Positions 45,513 to 54,140 of a DNA stretch of 64,000 nt are shown piece after piece. Numbering within the stretch: the first letter of the stretch is position 1; every line of letters begins with the position of its first letter. The notes under the pieces were generated by a model. That model had not been told where the DNA came from. It saw nothing but the letters and a program-made list of their open reading frames with translations, and made no database searches. The translations under genes and the position numbers were made by a program. This DNA is from Bacillus sp. IITD106 (GTDB lineage: Bacteria; Bacillota; Bacilli; Bacillales; Bacillaceae_C), in assembly GCF_019459225.1 (NCBI RefSeq), contig NZ_JAIAZY010000013.1, forward strand, positions 30,288 through 94,287, read 5' to 3'.

Positions 45513-45632
45513 ATGAAAAATAAAGCACTATTTACAACACTTGCACTCGGCGCCGCTTATCTACTTCGAAATGAAAAATCCCGAAACAAACTAAAAAATC
45601 AATTTAAAAATATGGGTTCCAAAACTAAGTAG
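45513..45632 (+). CDS. Small basic protein (39 aa)
   Basis: RBS AAAAGGAG and ATG 45513 open MKNKALFTTLALGAAYLLRN followed by a Lys/Arg/Asn tail to a stop at 45632. The short hydrophobic helix FTTLALGAAYLL with basic ends suggests a small membrane-associated protein, as found annotated in several Bacilli. A terminator follows. Function unknown. Confidence 0.65.
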   Translation: MKNKALFTTLALGAAYLLRNEKSRNKLKNQFKNMGSKTK

Positions 45633-45642
45633 AATCTCTAAC

Positions 45643-45670
45643 AAAAATGCCCCTCAACAGGGGCTTTTTG
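45643..45670. terminator. Bidirectional terminator
   Basis: GCCCCT/AGGGGC stem (45649-45654 with 45659-45664) flanked by A and T runs, between the 39-residue gene and the convergent EAL gene. Confidence 0.75.
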
Positions 45671-45672
45671 TA

Positions 45673-47787
45673 TTAATGTAATGGGAATCTTCCTTGTTCG
45701 TAATTATTCAGCCAAGTTTGAAGCTCTTCTATAGGCATAGGCCTTGAAAAATAAAAGCCTTGCAATTGTGGGCAACCCAATTTTTTAAGCGTCTTCCACT
45801 GTTCAATCGTTTCAACGCCTTCACTGACTACATTCAATTTCAGTAAGTTCGCGAGGTCGATAATCGTTTTGGCGATTCCTTTGCTCACTTCATTATTCGC
45901 AATATCCCGTATAAATTGACGATCAATCTTAATTTCCTGAATTGGGAAATGCTGCAAATAGTGAAACGCGGAAAATCCGGTTCCAAAATCATCGATGCTT
46001 ACTGAAAAACCAAGTTGCTGCAATTCCGAAATTCTATTTTTGACTCTATCGAAATCCTCCATTGCTACATTCTCGGTAATTTCAATAACGAGTTGGCGTG
46101 GATTAATTTCGTATTGGTCGAGACAATTTTTCAAACATTGATTTAATCTTGAGTGTAAAAAATGTCTTGGGGATATATTTATTGAAAGTGTATAGTCTTG
46201 TTCCCCATTTCCTTTCCACTTTTCAAGCTGGATAAAGGCCTGTTCAATCACCCATTCATCTAGGGCGATAATGAGTCCTGTCGATTCGGCAAGTCCAATA
46301 AAATTGAGTGGAGGGATGAGCCCTTTTTCTGGATGATTCCAGCGAATGAGCGCTTCAAAACCAATAATTTCACCTGTAAAACTGTTAATTTTAGGCTGAT
46401 AAAAAAGCTCGAATTCATTTAAATCAAGCCCTTTTCTCAAGTTCATTTCGGCAAGGAGATCATCTTCAATAACATTAATCATATCTTCAGTAAATCTCGC
46501 TTGAACTGATCTTGCGTGCTTTTTCTTTGCAGAATTTAAAGCAACTTGCGCCATTTGAATACATTTATTTGCATCTTGACCATGATCAGGAAAAATACTA
46601 ATTCCATAACTATGTGTAACATATACGTCCTGACCTTGAATAAACATAGGCGCATGAAGTTTATTGGCAATTTCCTCCATGCTTACACATTTAACTTCAC
46701 CTTCTGAATTCGCTGGTAAGAATAAAGCAAAATGACCAAATCCAATTCTAGAGACAAGCCCTTTTGATTGAATGGATTCTTGAAGACGTTTTGCCGTAGT
46801 CATTAAGACTTCGTCGCCACTGCTATAACCTAGCACGTCTTGAATACTATCAAACTGGTCAAGCTGCAAATAAACCATCAATCTCTTTTCCCCGGGTTTT
46901 AATGATTTCATCTTTTCATTTACTTCTTCTAGAAAAGCATGGTGATTAGAAAGCCCCGTCAACGGGTCAACGTAAGCAAGCTCCAGCATTTTACCTTCTA
47001 CTTCAATCCTATTTAGCCGTTCGAATATGAAACTGACCATATCCGCCAGCATGCCTGCTATAGTTTGGTTTAACTCAGACCACGTTTTCTGCGAAAAAGA
47101 TTCACAGCATAGCACTCCGCCGATACCATTACTAAGTATCAAAGGAACATCTAATAGGGATTTAACCCCACCCATTTCCTGGAAATATCCACTTAAATCC
47201 TTTACACGCAAATCCGTTTCTGTGTCTGTAACCGCTAATGATCTACTTTTTACAATTTCATCAAAATAAATAGGCATTTGCTCAGCATGCATTTCCACAC
47301 CTAAAAGATGTCTATGCGATTTCCTATCATATAAATTCCGGCATGTTAAAATGGTTTGATCCTCATTAAAAATCCAAATACCTACTCGATCACAGTCAAT
47401 TAAAAGTGAAATCGTTTCACATATTTCTCTGAGCATCGATTGGATTTCTGCCTTAGAAATCGTTTTGGACTTTGCTAATTCAAACAGTCTTTGTTGTAGA
47501 TCCCTTAACATTTTTTCCATTTCTACTGCTTCAAAAAACCCTTTTTCAACATGCGGTAAAAGGATAAAAAGGATTTCGTTTTTAGAAAGAGAGGTAGATG
47601 TCACTTCAAAAGTCGTATCACCAACCAATATTTCCAACCCTTTTCCACTGTCAAACTCCTTTTTTAAAAGCTCAGAAGAAATAGACGAATAATATTCCTC
47701 AAAAAGGTGATTTGGATCATGAATGGGCGAAAATGATTGTTTTTCTTTATTAAAAAGCAGTATACAGGGAGCATGATGCAGTTCCAT
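45673..47787 (-). CDS. GAF - degenerate GGDEF - EAL cyclic-di-GMP phosphodiesterase
   Basis: A cytoplasmic signalling protein of 704 residues. The N-terminal ~100 are unclassified, then a GAF-like sensor (about 105-265), a GGDEF domain (about 275-435) and an EAL domain (about 450-700). The synthase motif is degraded: the GGDEF position reads RIGFGHFAL. The EAL domain keeps its catalytic set: EALIRW, N in NISPRHF, EITE, DDFGTGFS, K in IKIDRQF, SEGVE and QGFYFSRPMP. Hydrolysis of c-di-GMP, perhaps tuned by GTP bound to the dead GGDEF, is the expected activity. Confidence 0.93.
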   Translation of the reverse strand: MELHHAPCILLFNKEKQSFSPIHDPNHLFEEYYSSISSELLKKEFDSGKGLEILVGDTTFEVTSTSLSKNEILFILLPHVEKGFFEAVEMEKMLRDLQQRLFELAKSKTISKAEIQSMLREICETISLLIDCDRVGIWIFNEDQTILTCRNLYDRKSHRHLLGVEMHAEQMPIYFDEIVKSRSLAVTDTETDLRVKDLSGYFQEMGGVKSLLDVPLILSNGIGGVLCCESFSQKTWSELNQTIAGMLADMVSFIFERLNRIEVEGKMLELAYVDPLTGLSNHHAFLEEVNEKMKSLKPGEKRLMVYLQLDQFDSIQDVLGYSSGDEVLMTTAKRLQESIQSKGLVSRIGFGHFALFLPANSEGEVKCVSMEEIANKLHAPMFIQGQDVYVTHSYGISIFPDHGQDANKCIQMAQVALNSAKKKHARSVQARFTEDMINVIEDDLLAEMNLRKGLDLNEFELFYQPKINSFTGEIIGFEALIRWNHPEKGLIPPLNFIGLAESTGLIIALDEWVIEQAFIQLEKWKGNGEQDYTLSINISPRHFLHSRLNQCLKNCLDQYEINPRQLVIEITENVAMEDFDRVKNRISELQQLGFSVSIDDFGTGFSAFHYLQHFPIQEIKIDRQFIRDIANNEVSKGIAKTIIDLANLLKLNVVSEGVETIEQWKTLKKLGCPQLQGFYFSRPMPIEELQTWLNNYEQGRFPLH

Positions 47788-47880
47788 TGAAACACGTCCT
47801 TGTGTTAAAAATATACTTGCATTGTATTTATCGGCAGAAAAAAGAAGAATTGTAGAGATAAATGTTATTTTTCATAAAGA

Positions 47881-47913
47881 AAAGAATCGCCCTTCTAAGA
47901 GAGCGATTCTTTC
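47881..47913 (-). terminator. Terminator of the DoxX gene
   Basis: AGAATCGC/GCGATTCT (47883-47890 with 47903-47910) just after the DoxX stop. Confidence 0.7.
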
Positions 47914-47918
47914 AGCAA

Positions 47919-48443
47919 CTAAGCATTTTGTCCGGCATGTATATTCGGTGTTTTCTTCGTTCTATTATCTTTTCGATGTTGAATAGCTTGTTTTACTGCT
48001 GGGATTAGGAATCGATCCACGCCGTAGTATGTTGCACCTCTCCAAGCAATCAAGAGTACGAATGCTGCTAGTAACAATGTTGGATTTGTAGCTATTGTTC
48101 CGGCCCAGAGGAAGTTGAGATTCATAATTCCTGCTGCGATGAGTGCTGGGATTGTTAATGCGCCTACTATCAATCCAATTCCGACTAATACTTCACCCCA
48201 TGCAATTAAAAAGTTGAATAATTTTACATTTGGAAGAGCAACATTTTCTAGAAACGTTGCGTACCAGCCTTGAACAATCGGTGCCTCTCCTCCCGCTTTT
48301 GCAATTGCCCCGTGTAAAAATCCGGTTGCATCAAATCCACCGAATGCTTTGTGCCAGCCTGCCTGCAGCCACTGTACCCCGAGCCATATTCTTAACGCGG
48401 CCCATATGATGCCAATGACTCGCTCATCAAATAATTTTTTCAT
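47919..48443 (-). CDS. DoxX-family membrane protein
   Basis: The ATG at 48443 (RBS GGAGTGAGG) gives 174 residues with four membrane segments; an extension upstream lacks an RBS. Signature IIWAALRIWLGVQWLQAGWHKAFGG, and IAWGEVLVGIGLIVG, are those of the DoxX/DoxD family, whose members include thiosulfate:quinone oxidoreductase subunits and disulfide/oxidative-stress membrane proteins. The leader contains two Rex-like boxes (48477-48494 and 48543-48560), so expression is probably tied to the NADH/NAD ratio. Confidence 0.85.
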   Translation of the reverse strand: MKKLFDERVIGIIWAALRIWLGVQWLQAGWHKAFGGFDATGFLHGAIAKAGGEAPIVQGWYATFLENVALPNVKLFNFLIAWGEVLVGIGLIVGALTIPALIAAGIMNLNFLWAGTIATNPTLLLAAFVLLIAWRGATYYGVDRFLIPAVKQAIQHRKDNRTKKTPNIHAGQNA

Positions 48444-48476
48444 TTTCCTCACTCCATTTATTTGATAAAGAGCATT

Positions 48477-48494
48477 TTGTGAAATCATTCACAT
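48477..48494. promoter_or_regulatory. Candidate Rex operator 1 (doxX leader)
   Basis: TTGTGAAATCATTCACAT is close to the Rex palindrome TTGTGAA-N4-TTCACAA. It lies 34 bases upstream of the DoxX start on the reverse strand. Confidence 0.55.
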
Positions 48495-48542
48495 ACAAGT
48501 TTAAAAAAATTTATAATTGCTAAATGTTTGATGTGAATGAGT

Positions 48543-48560
48543 TTGTGAATTATTTCACTA
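48543..48560. promoter_or_regulatory. Candidate Rex operator 2 (doxX leader)
   Basis: TTGTGAATTATTTCACTA matches the Rex palindrome in all but the last bases, 66 bases from the first site. Paired Rex sites are common at redox-regulated Gram-positive promoters. Confidence 0.55.
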
Positions 48561-48745
48561 TCTCTTTTCACTTATAATATACTATGGATATTCTTATAAT
48601 GCAACGGACATTTCCAATCTTTCAAAAATTTGACATAATTGGGTGCAAGCTTCTTTTTAAAAAAGAGATAAAAACGATGTATAAATAAATGGATGCCATG
48701 CTTGTTTATGCTATACTACTTCTTATAAGGAGGCGATTTAAGAAG

Positions 48746-49738
48746 ATGTCAGACAAGAAGGTTCGCTGGGGAATAATAAGTACAGCAAGTATTGGTAAGC
48801 GTTCTGTCATACCTGGAATTCAAGAATCAGAACGAAACGAAGTTGTTGCAGTAGCAAGCAGATCGTTGGAAAACGCTAAAAGTTTTGCTCATGAATTGGG
48901 GATTGCTAAAGCGTACGGAAGCTATGAAGAATTATTAAACGATCCTGAAATTGATGCCGTTTACATCCCGCTGCCGAATCATTTACATAAGGAATGGACG
49001 ATTAAAGCTGCTGAAGCAGGAAAACATATTTTATGCGAAAAACCGATTGCACTAGATGAAGCTGAAGCAAAAGAAATGGTAGAAGCATGTGAAAAAGCTG
49101 GCGTTGTTCTTGCCGAAGCTTTCATGTATCGCCACCAAAAAAGATATGAAGATATTAAAAAACGGATTAAAAATGGTGAAATCGGTGAAATTCGCGGAAT
49201 TCACGGAGTTTTTTCATTTAATAATGCAGGCGATTACAACAATATCCGCTACAAAAAAGAATGGGGCGGAGGATCTATTTATGATGTGGGTTGCTACCCG
49301 ATTAGTGCCGCTCGGTGGATTTTGGAGGAAGAGCCGCAAGCCGTTACAACTCATGCCTTTTTCTCGCCTGAACATGATCATGTCGATATGATGGCATCAG
49401 GGCTAATGGAGTTTTCCAATGGAGTCGCTTTGACATTTGATTGCGCGATGTGGGCTGAGTTCCGAAATGAGCTGGAAATTCTCGGTTCTGACGGAAGAAT
49501 CGTATTGAAAGCTGCCTTCCTTGGCGACCAATCCTATGAAATTATTAAAGGTGGGAAAACTGAAACAGTTCCGGATGATAATATCAATTCCTATAAACTA
49601 CAAGCAGATAGTTTTGCAGAAAGTGTGCTTGATAGAAAGCCAGTAAAGTTCCCATTCGACGACATTCTAAAAAATATGCGAGCAGTAAAAGCAGCTTTAG
49701 AATCAGCTGAAAAAGGAGAAAGAATTATTTTAAATTAA
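48746..49738 (+). CDS. Gfo/Idh/MocA-family oxidoreductase
   Basis: An NAD(P)-dependent dehydrogenase with an N-terminal Rossmann fold (VRWGIISTASIGKRSVIPG) and the MocA motif AEAGKHILCEKPIALDEAEA (EKP with catalytic Lys). The second domain has GGGSIYDVGCYPISAARW. The ATG at 48746 gives 330 residues, the usual family length; it is 12 bases from AAGGAGG. An in-frame extension to 48689 lacks an RBS. The gene is followed 15 bases later by an aldo/keto reductase, so the pair probably acts on a sugar or polyol. Confidence 0.9.
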   Translation: MSDKKVRWGIISTASIGKRSVIPGIQESERNEVVAVASRSLENAKSFAHELGIAKAYGSYEELLNDPEIDAVYIPLPNHLHKEWTIKAAEAGKHILCEKPIALDEAEAKEMVEACEKAGVVLAEAFMYRHQKRYEDIKKRIKNGEIGEIRGIHGVFSFNNAGDYNNIRYKKEWGGGSIYDVGCYPISAARWILEEEPQAVTTHAFFSPEHDHVDMMASGLMEFSNGVALTFDCAMWAEFRNELEILGSDGRIVLKAAFLGDQSYEIIKGGKTETVPDDNINSYKLQADSFAESVLDRKPVKFPFDDILKNMRAVKAALESAEKGERIILN

Positions 49739-49753
49739 AGGGGTTGGACGTTT

Positions 49754-50686
49754 ATGAAAAGTATTCGCGTTAAAGGTGTAGATAAGGACATATCAAGCCT
49801 TGTAATGGGTTCCGATTATTTTACACCAGAAAAAATGGAGCTTGTTACAGATGTTTTAAACAATTATTTGGAAATTGGCGGTAATACGATTGACACAGCC
49901 TTCATTTATTATGGTGGTAAAAGTGAAGAAGCAATCGGTATTTGGATGGAAGAAAACAAACGCCGCGATGATGTCATCATTTTAACGAAAGGTGCTCATC
50001 CAAATCATGAGGGACCTCGTGTCAGCAAACAAGCAATTGACGAGGAACTAAAAATTAGCTTAGAAAGACTTCGTACTGACCATGTTGAATTATATGCTCT
50101 ACACCGCGACAATCCAGAAGTACCAGTCGGCGAAATTTTGGAAACATTAAACGCACATGTGGAAGCTGGACGCATCGGAGCTTTCGGCGGGTCGAACTGG
50201 TCATTTGAAAGACTTCAAGAAGCAAACGACTATGCGGAAAAGCACGGTCTTGTCGGATTTTCTTTCAGCAGTCCAAACTTAAGTCTTGCAAAAGCGCAAG
50301 AACCATATTGGGCTGGATGTGTTTCGGTTGATGATCCAATGCTCTCATGGCATGAAGGAAATAATATGCCGTTATTTTCATGGTCATCCCAAGCGCGTGG
50401 ATTCTTCACAGGAAGATTTACTCCTGAAGATCGCTCCAACGAAGATTTAGTGCGCGTATTTTATAACGATGACAATTGGGAGCGTTACCGTCGCGCTGAA
50501 CAGCTTGCAAAGGAAAAAGGCGTTGAAACCATTCAAATCAGCTTAGCATACGTGTTAAACCAAAGCTTCCCAACAGCTGCCATCATTGGACCACAAAATA
50601 AACAAGAAATGGTATCCTGTAGACAAGCAGCTGATATTAAATTAACTGAAGATGAAATAAAGTGGCTTGATCTTCGAACTAGATAA
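49754..50686 (+). CDS. Aldo/keto reductase
   Basis: NADPH-dependent carbonyl reductase of 310 residues with a TIM-barrel fold. The catalytic tetrad appears as D in DTAFIYYGGKSE, Tyr in the same motif, Lys in ILTKGAH and His in ALHRDNPEVP. The cofactor region has GRIGAFGGSNWSFERL and PLFSWSSQARGFF, and the end AIIGPQNKQE is typical. It lies 15 bases behind the Gfo/Idh/MocA gene and is probably co-transcribed with it. Confidence 0.9.
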   Translation: MKSIRVKGVDKDISSLVMGSDYFTPEKMELVTDVLNNYLEIGGNTIDTAFIYYGGKSEEAIGIWMEENKRRDDVIILTKGAHPNHEGPRVSKQAIDEELKISLERLRTDHVELYALHRDNPEVPVGEILETLNAHVEAGRIGAFGGSNWSFERLQEANDYAEKHGLVGFSFSSPNLSLAKAQEPYWAGCVSVDDPMLSWHEGNNMPLFSWSSQARGFFTGRFTPEDRSNEDLVRVFYNDDNWERYRRAEQLAKEKGVETIQISLAYVLNQSFPTAAIIGPQNKQEMVSCRQAADIKLTEDEIKWLDLRTR

Positions 50687-50696
50687 GAACAAATGC

Positions 50697-50832
50697 GCAA
50701 GGCGCCCGTTCAGCGACGTACAAACTTTTTAAGCTTCTGACGAGATAAAGGAAACACGGCGAGGAACGAGCCTGGCCTCCTTATCGTAGGAAGAAGCTGA
50801 AAGTTTGCTAGTCGCTGGGCGCCTGGAGCTAG
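50697..50832. repeat. Long imperfect hairpin element (~135 bp)
   Basis: The two halves fold back on each other over almost the whole length: GGCGCCC, AGCGAC, CAAACTTT, AGCTTCT and GATAAGGA-like words on the left (about 50701-50757) recur in complement on the right in the same order (about 50784-50824), ending GTCGCTGGGCGCC. It lies after the aldo/keto reductase in an intergenic space and has no gene. It looks like a non-coding repeat or a MITE-like relic; structured RNA is possible. Confidence 0.65.
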
Positions 50833-50897
50833 AAGGAACCTATCTTAAAAAGTTATCCACAATTTTTCAAACTTATAATTTCCTGGCTAAGCAATGT

Positions 50898-50935
50898 AAA
50901 AGCCCCGGTGAGATTCGCTTCTCACCGAGGCTTCC
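50898..50935 (-). terminator. Terminator overlapping the end of the FG-GAP gene
   Basis: GCC-CCGGTGAG stem with CTCACCGAGGC around ATTCGCTT (about 50902-50912 with 50921-50931); T-rich exit on the reverse strand. Confidence 0.65.
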
Positions 50936-51668
50936 ACTGAACATCAATCATATTCCATTTGCCATTTTCATTGTAGGATAACACCTCTATATTCCCGATT
51001 ACATCCGCATGGACGGCGCCACTCACCTGCCGATAGCTTTTTAAACCATATCCTTCCTTTCCTTTTACTTTCACAATATTGAAGATAGCAATAGGATCAA
51101 TCAATAGCTCGGTTGGCTCATTTAATACACCATTTTTTTGATAAAGACCTAACCTAATATAATCCTCTTTACGACTGGAAAGGTCTAATTGAATTGGACT
51201 TTTCATTCCTAGAATCGCCAGAACTGCCTTGAAGTTATTTTGAAAAGAACTTTCGATAGAGAGCGGCTCTGGCAATGGTATTTCATCAAGCTTACCATCT
51301 TTTACAGTATGGAGTGCATAATTATAAAGTCCTCCACTCCCCCCTGTCGCGCTCGAAAAGAGAATGTCATCTACACCATCGTGGTTTAAATCAGCAAATT
51401 CGAGCTTTGGCTCAAATCCAGCTTCATAGTTGATTTGGACCTTACTAAATCCCTTACCCTCAATTTCTGCCCAAACTTCATGATAGTAGTCTTTATGATC
51501 TTTGAGTGGATGGCCGAACACCGTAATCTTTTCAGGTTGGCCATCACCTGTCACATCATGATGATACTCCAAAACCGTCTTCGGATTTTTTGCAGCAAAA
51601 ACTGGAGAGATATGAGAAAAAGTAAACAATAAGACCATCGATACCATCACCATACAATATCTTTTCAT
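50922..51668 (-). CDS. Secreted FG-GAP/VCBS-like repeat protein
   Basis: The ATG at 51668 (GGAGATG upstream) opens a signal peptide MKRYCMVMVSMVLLFTFSHI that ends near PVFAA. Two calcium-type loops, DVTGDGQPEKI and DLNHDGVDDILF, belong to FG-GAP/VCBS repeats. The rest (about 248 residues in total) is predicted beta-rich with VLSYNENGKWNMIDVQWKPR at the end. Such proteins are exported and may bind wall or matrix components. No enzyme motif is seen. Monocistronic and divergent from the riboswitch-cheX unit. Confidence 0.7.
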   Translation of the reverse strand: MKRYCMVMVSMVLLFTFSHISPVFAAKNPKTVLEYHHDVTGDGQPEKITVFGHPLKDHKDYYHEVWAEIEGKGFSKVQINYEAGFEPKLEFADLNHDGVDDILFSSATGGSGGLYNYALHTVKDGKLDEIPLPEPLSIESSFQNNFKAVLAILGMKSPIQLDLSSRKEDYIRLGLYQKNGVLNEPTELLIDPIAIFNIVKVKGKEGYGLKSYRQVSGAVHADVIGNIEVLSYNENGKWNMIDVQWKPR

Positions 51669-51841
51669 TGCATCATCTCCAACTATCATTTTCTATTTAC
51701 TTTTTCACTTTCATTCCAGAATTATGTAATAAGGGAGGTGAGTCCCTTTGTTAATATTTGTATAAAAATGTAGAATAATGCAGAAAAATGTTATATACTT
51801 TAGTACTGTATACAAAGTCTCATATTTATTCATATTGAAAA

Positions 51842-51930
51842 AGGCAAACTATTTGAAAGAATAGGACGCAAAGCTAAGGGTCTAAGGCTTATAGGAAAAA
51901 TATCCTACTCGCTATGATCGCCTGGTTACC
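51842..51930 (+). promoter_or_regulatory. Cyclic-di-GMP-I riboswitch (GEMM-I) aptamer
   Basis: The leader shows the GEMM-I core in order: GGCAAACTATTTGAAAGAAT, GGACGCAAAGC, AAGGGTCTAAGGC, then a second stem ending GCTATGATCGCCTGGTTACC. The GCAAAGC and CTGGTTACC parts are highly conserved binding elements. A rho-independent terminator follows at 51976-52008, directly before the cheX RBS. Confidence 0.93.
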
Positions 51931-51975
51931 AAATGATATTTTCTTATATTAAACGTCTTAATATAAGTATCTTTT

Positions 51976-52008
51976 GGCTATTCTTTTTATGGAATAGCTA
52001 ATTTTTTT
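51976..52008 (+). terminator. Riboswitch expression platform terminator
   Basis: GGCTATTC/GGAATAGCT stem and a seven-T run just before the RBS. An alternative stem CTTATATT/AATATAAG at 51953-51967 overlaps the region and may compete with it, which fits ligand-controlled termination. Confidence 0.85.
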
Positions 52009-52023
52009 AGGAGAGTGAGTAAT

Positions 52024-52485
52024 TTGTCAACATCTATTGAACAGAGAAATAAAACGGTTAGGGACTTATTAAATGGCACTTTCACGTCATTTAAAAACGT
52101 CGTTCCTATCCAACATGATATAAAAAAGCCACAATTATTAGGAAAATCACTGCATCTTGAATATGGGGTTCTAATTGGAATTACAGGAGACATTAAAGGG
52201 AATTTAATCTTATCCTCCACCCCTAGCGTTTTCAGCTCAATCAGCGAGGTCATGTTTGGGATGTCATTGGAAGGAGATATGCTCGCATCATTTAGTGGCG
52301 AGCTGGGGAATATGATTGCTGGCTGCCTTTCGACCATTATTGTCGAAAATGGAATCAGAACCGATATTACATCTCCGACCATTATGAAGGGAAATACGAC
52401 ATTATCTGGATATGAAAAGGCGATTCAGCTGACAATTACTTTGGTGGGTATTGGAGAAATGGATATATATTTATTATTAGATTGA
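52024..52485 (+). CDS. cheX: CheX-type chemotaxis phosphatase
   Basis: The 153-residue protein has the CheX/CheC alpha-beta-alpha fold: GDIKGNLILSSTPSVFSSIS, the phosphatase-type helix with E and N in FSGELGNMIAGCLSTIIVEN, and the closing GEMDIYLLLD strand. CheX dephosphorylates CheY-P. The start is TTG 52024, 9-10 bases after AGGAGA; a GTG at 52015 lies on the RBS. It is controlled by the c-di-GMP-I riboswitch directly upstream, linking second messenger to flagellar switching. Confidence 0.9.
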   Translation: MSTSIEQRNKTVRDLLNGTFTSFKNVVPIQHDIKKPQLLGKSLHLEYGVLIGITGDIKGNLILSSTPSVFSSISEVMFGMSLEGDMLASFSGELGNMIAGCLSTIIVENGIRTDITSPTIMKGNTTLSGYEKAIQLTITLVGIGEMDIYLLLD

Positions 52486-52487
52486 AG

Positions 52488-52517
52488 AAAAAAGCTGTCG
52501 TGATGGACAGCTTTTTC
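52488..52517. terminator. Bidirectional terminator
   Basis: AAAAGCTGTC/GACAGCTTTT (52490-52499 with 52506-52515) between cheX and the convergent gene. Confidence 0.85.
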
Positions 52518-52519
52518 TC

Positions 52520-54058
52520 TTAAAATTTCGGCATCTCGGCTAAAAATCGTTTTAATTGTTCCACTTGCGGCAGCTTCTTCACTTCAATGACTTTTATATG
52601 GAGTTGCTCTAATAATGAATGAAGCAAGTACCTTGTTTCGCTTGTCATCCACACCTCTCTTGGAACGGCTTCAAGCTGATGAAATAATTGAAGCAATATC
52701 GATTGGGCATTTTTCTCAGGATTTTTCCCTTGCAATATTTCTTGAAAAATAATAAGTTCGCTGCGTTGATCAATCGCAACCGCCATCATTGGAAAATAAG
52801 GACGTTCCCCTTCTTCTTCCTGAATTGGCATATCCACCCTGAAAAAGTCAATTTCGATTGGATTATTATACTTTTTATACTTAGATACTCTTAATACATC
52901 TAGTTCTGAAACGAGAAGTGGAAGGTCCTCGGTTGCTTCCAAGTCACCAACGAGGTTTTCCAGAGAAATCAACCCAGTGTTCCATCCTGTCTTTTGCTCA
53001 AAAATTCTTCCAATGATATCCTTTTCTTCCATAAAAAACGAAATATAGAGCTCCTCTTCCTCTACCTCTTTTAATAAAAGAAGTGCCTGTTCGATAGCCA
53101 CGAGCAATAATCGAGCTTCCTCTTCGTCAATCAGCCACGGGTACATGCCCGGCATATAGCTGCGGAACATTGGCCACTGCTTTTTACCTCTGAACGACAT
53201 CCCCGCTTCTTTAATGATTTGATAATCTTCTTTTTCTAATTCATCCCGATCCGATAAAGATAGTAATAGGCTTCTCTGATGCAAAAGGATATCAAAATAG
53301 GCAGTGTTATCTTCCATTGTACGGAACAAGGATTTGAGCCCCTCATCTCCAATATAAACAGCCATGCCATACTCTTCTCCACCTGCACCTAGAATACTGC
53401 AGAAAAGTGGTTCGCCTGTTAAAGGATCAATGACGACAAAGATTTCATCATCATCTAACTTTTCCCACGGTTTTGCTTTATTGAACTCCCTTGCTTTTTC
53501 TAGTAATGCGTTCCAATCAAAGCTAGGTTGTCGGGACGGTGTTTCTTCCGTTCCATGTAATAACTCATTAATTTCTTTAGTTAAAATGTTCGAATCGATT
53601 TCTTCTATCTCAGCTTCACCTGATAAATACAATCCTCTACTATCTTCTTCAGGTGCCGGACCCACAGCTTTTAGACAGTATGGATATTCCTTACCCTTTA
53701 CGGGAACAAGGATTTTTTCAAGTACAATCTCATGCCTCCAATCATCACCAAAATCATATGTATAAATAACTCTATCTTTTTCTTTGATAAACCAATCGGA
53801 CAGTTTTTCATGGTGTTCGTCAAAAACTTCATTCCAGGACAATTCAAATTCTTCACTCGGATTTCCAATTTCAACTTGTTCTACTTTTTTACCATTCTTG
53901 CGCTTGATTTCGAAACTATGTAAATGATAATCATACCAGTTAAAAGCAACTTGAAGAATTTTATGTAGTTCATAGAACGTCATGTCGCTTTCAACGAGCA
54001 ATCTTCGCCAAATCGGTTTATTCATATCTAGCAACTGGACCTTAAATTGAAAAATCAT
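52520..54058 (-). CDS. pRiA4b ORF-3-like protein with a large C-terminal domain
   Basis: The ATG at 54058 (RBS AAGGGGTGAG) gives 512 residues; an in-frame upstream extension to 54106 lacks an RBS. The N-terminal ~190 residues match the plasmid pRiA4b ORF-3 family: IFQFKVQLLDMNKPIWRRLL, FYELHKILQVAFNWYDYHLH, YTYDFGDDWRHEIVLEKIL. The remainder is an uncharacterised Glu-rich alpha/beta region with a strand MMAVAIDQRSELIIFQEIL that looks RNase-H-like in shape only. No catalytic set is visible. Function unknown. Confidence 0.75.
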   Translation of the reverse strand: MIFQFKVQLLDMNKPIWRRLLVESDMTFYELHKILQVAFNWYDYHLHSFEIKRKNGKKVEQVEIGNPSEEFELSWNEVFDEHHEKLSDWFIKEKDRVIYTYDFGDDWRHEIVLEKILVPVKGKEYPYCLKAVGPAPEEDSRGLYLSGEAEIEEIDSNILTKEINELLHGTEETPSRQPSFDWNALLEKAREFNKAKPWEKLDDDEIFVVIDPLTGEPLFCSILGAGGEEYGMAVYIGDEGLKSLFRTMEDNTAYFDILLHQRSLLLSLSDRDELEKEDYQIIKEAGMSFRGKKQWPMFRSYMPGMYPWLIDEEEARLLLVAIEQALLLLKEVEEEELYISFFMEEKDIIGRIFEQKTGWNTGLISLENLVGDLEATEDLPLLVSELDVLRVSKYKKYNNPIEIDFFRVDMPIQEEEGERPYFPMMAVAIDQRSELIIFQEILQGKNPEKNAQSILLQLFHQLEAVPREVWMTSETRYLLHSLLEQLHIKVIEVKKLPQVEQLKRFLAEMPKF

Positions 54059-54140
54059 CAACTCACCCCTTAGATTTAATACTTTTAGTGTAAAACAAGT
54101 CTCCAATTAATGCTAATATATATTTAACGGATGTGAGTGG

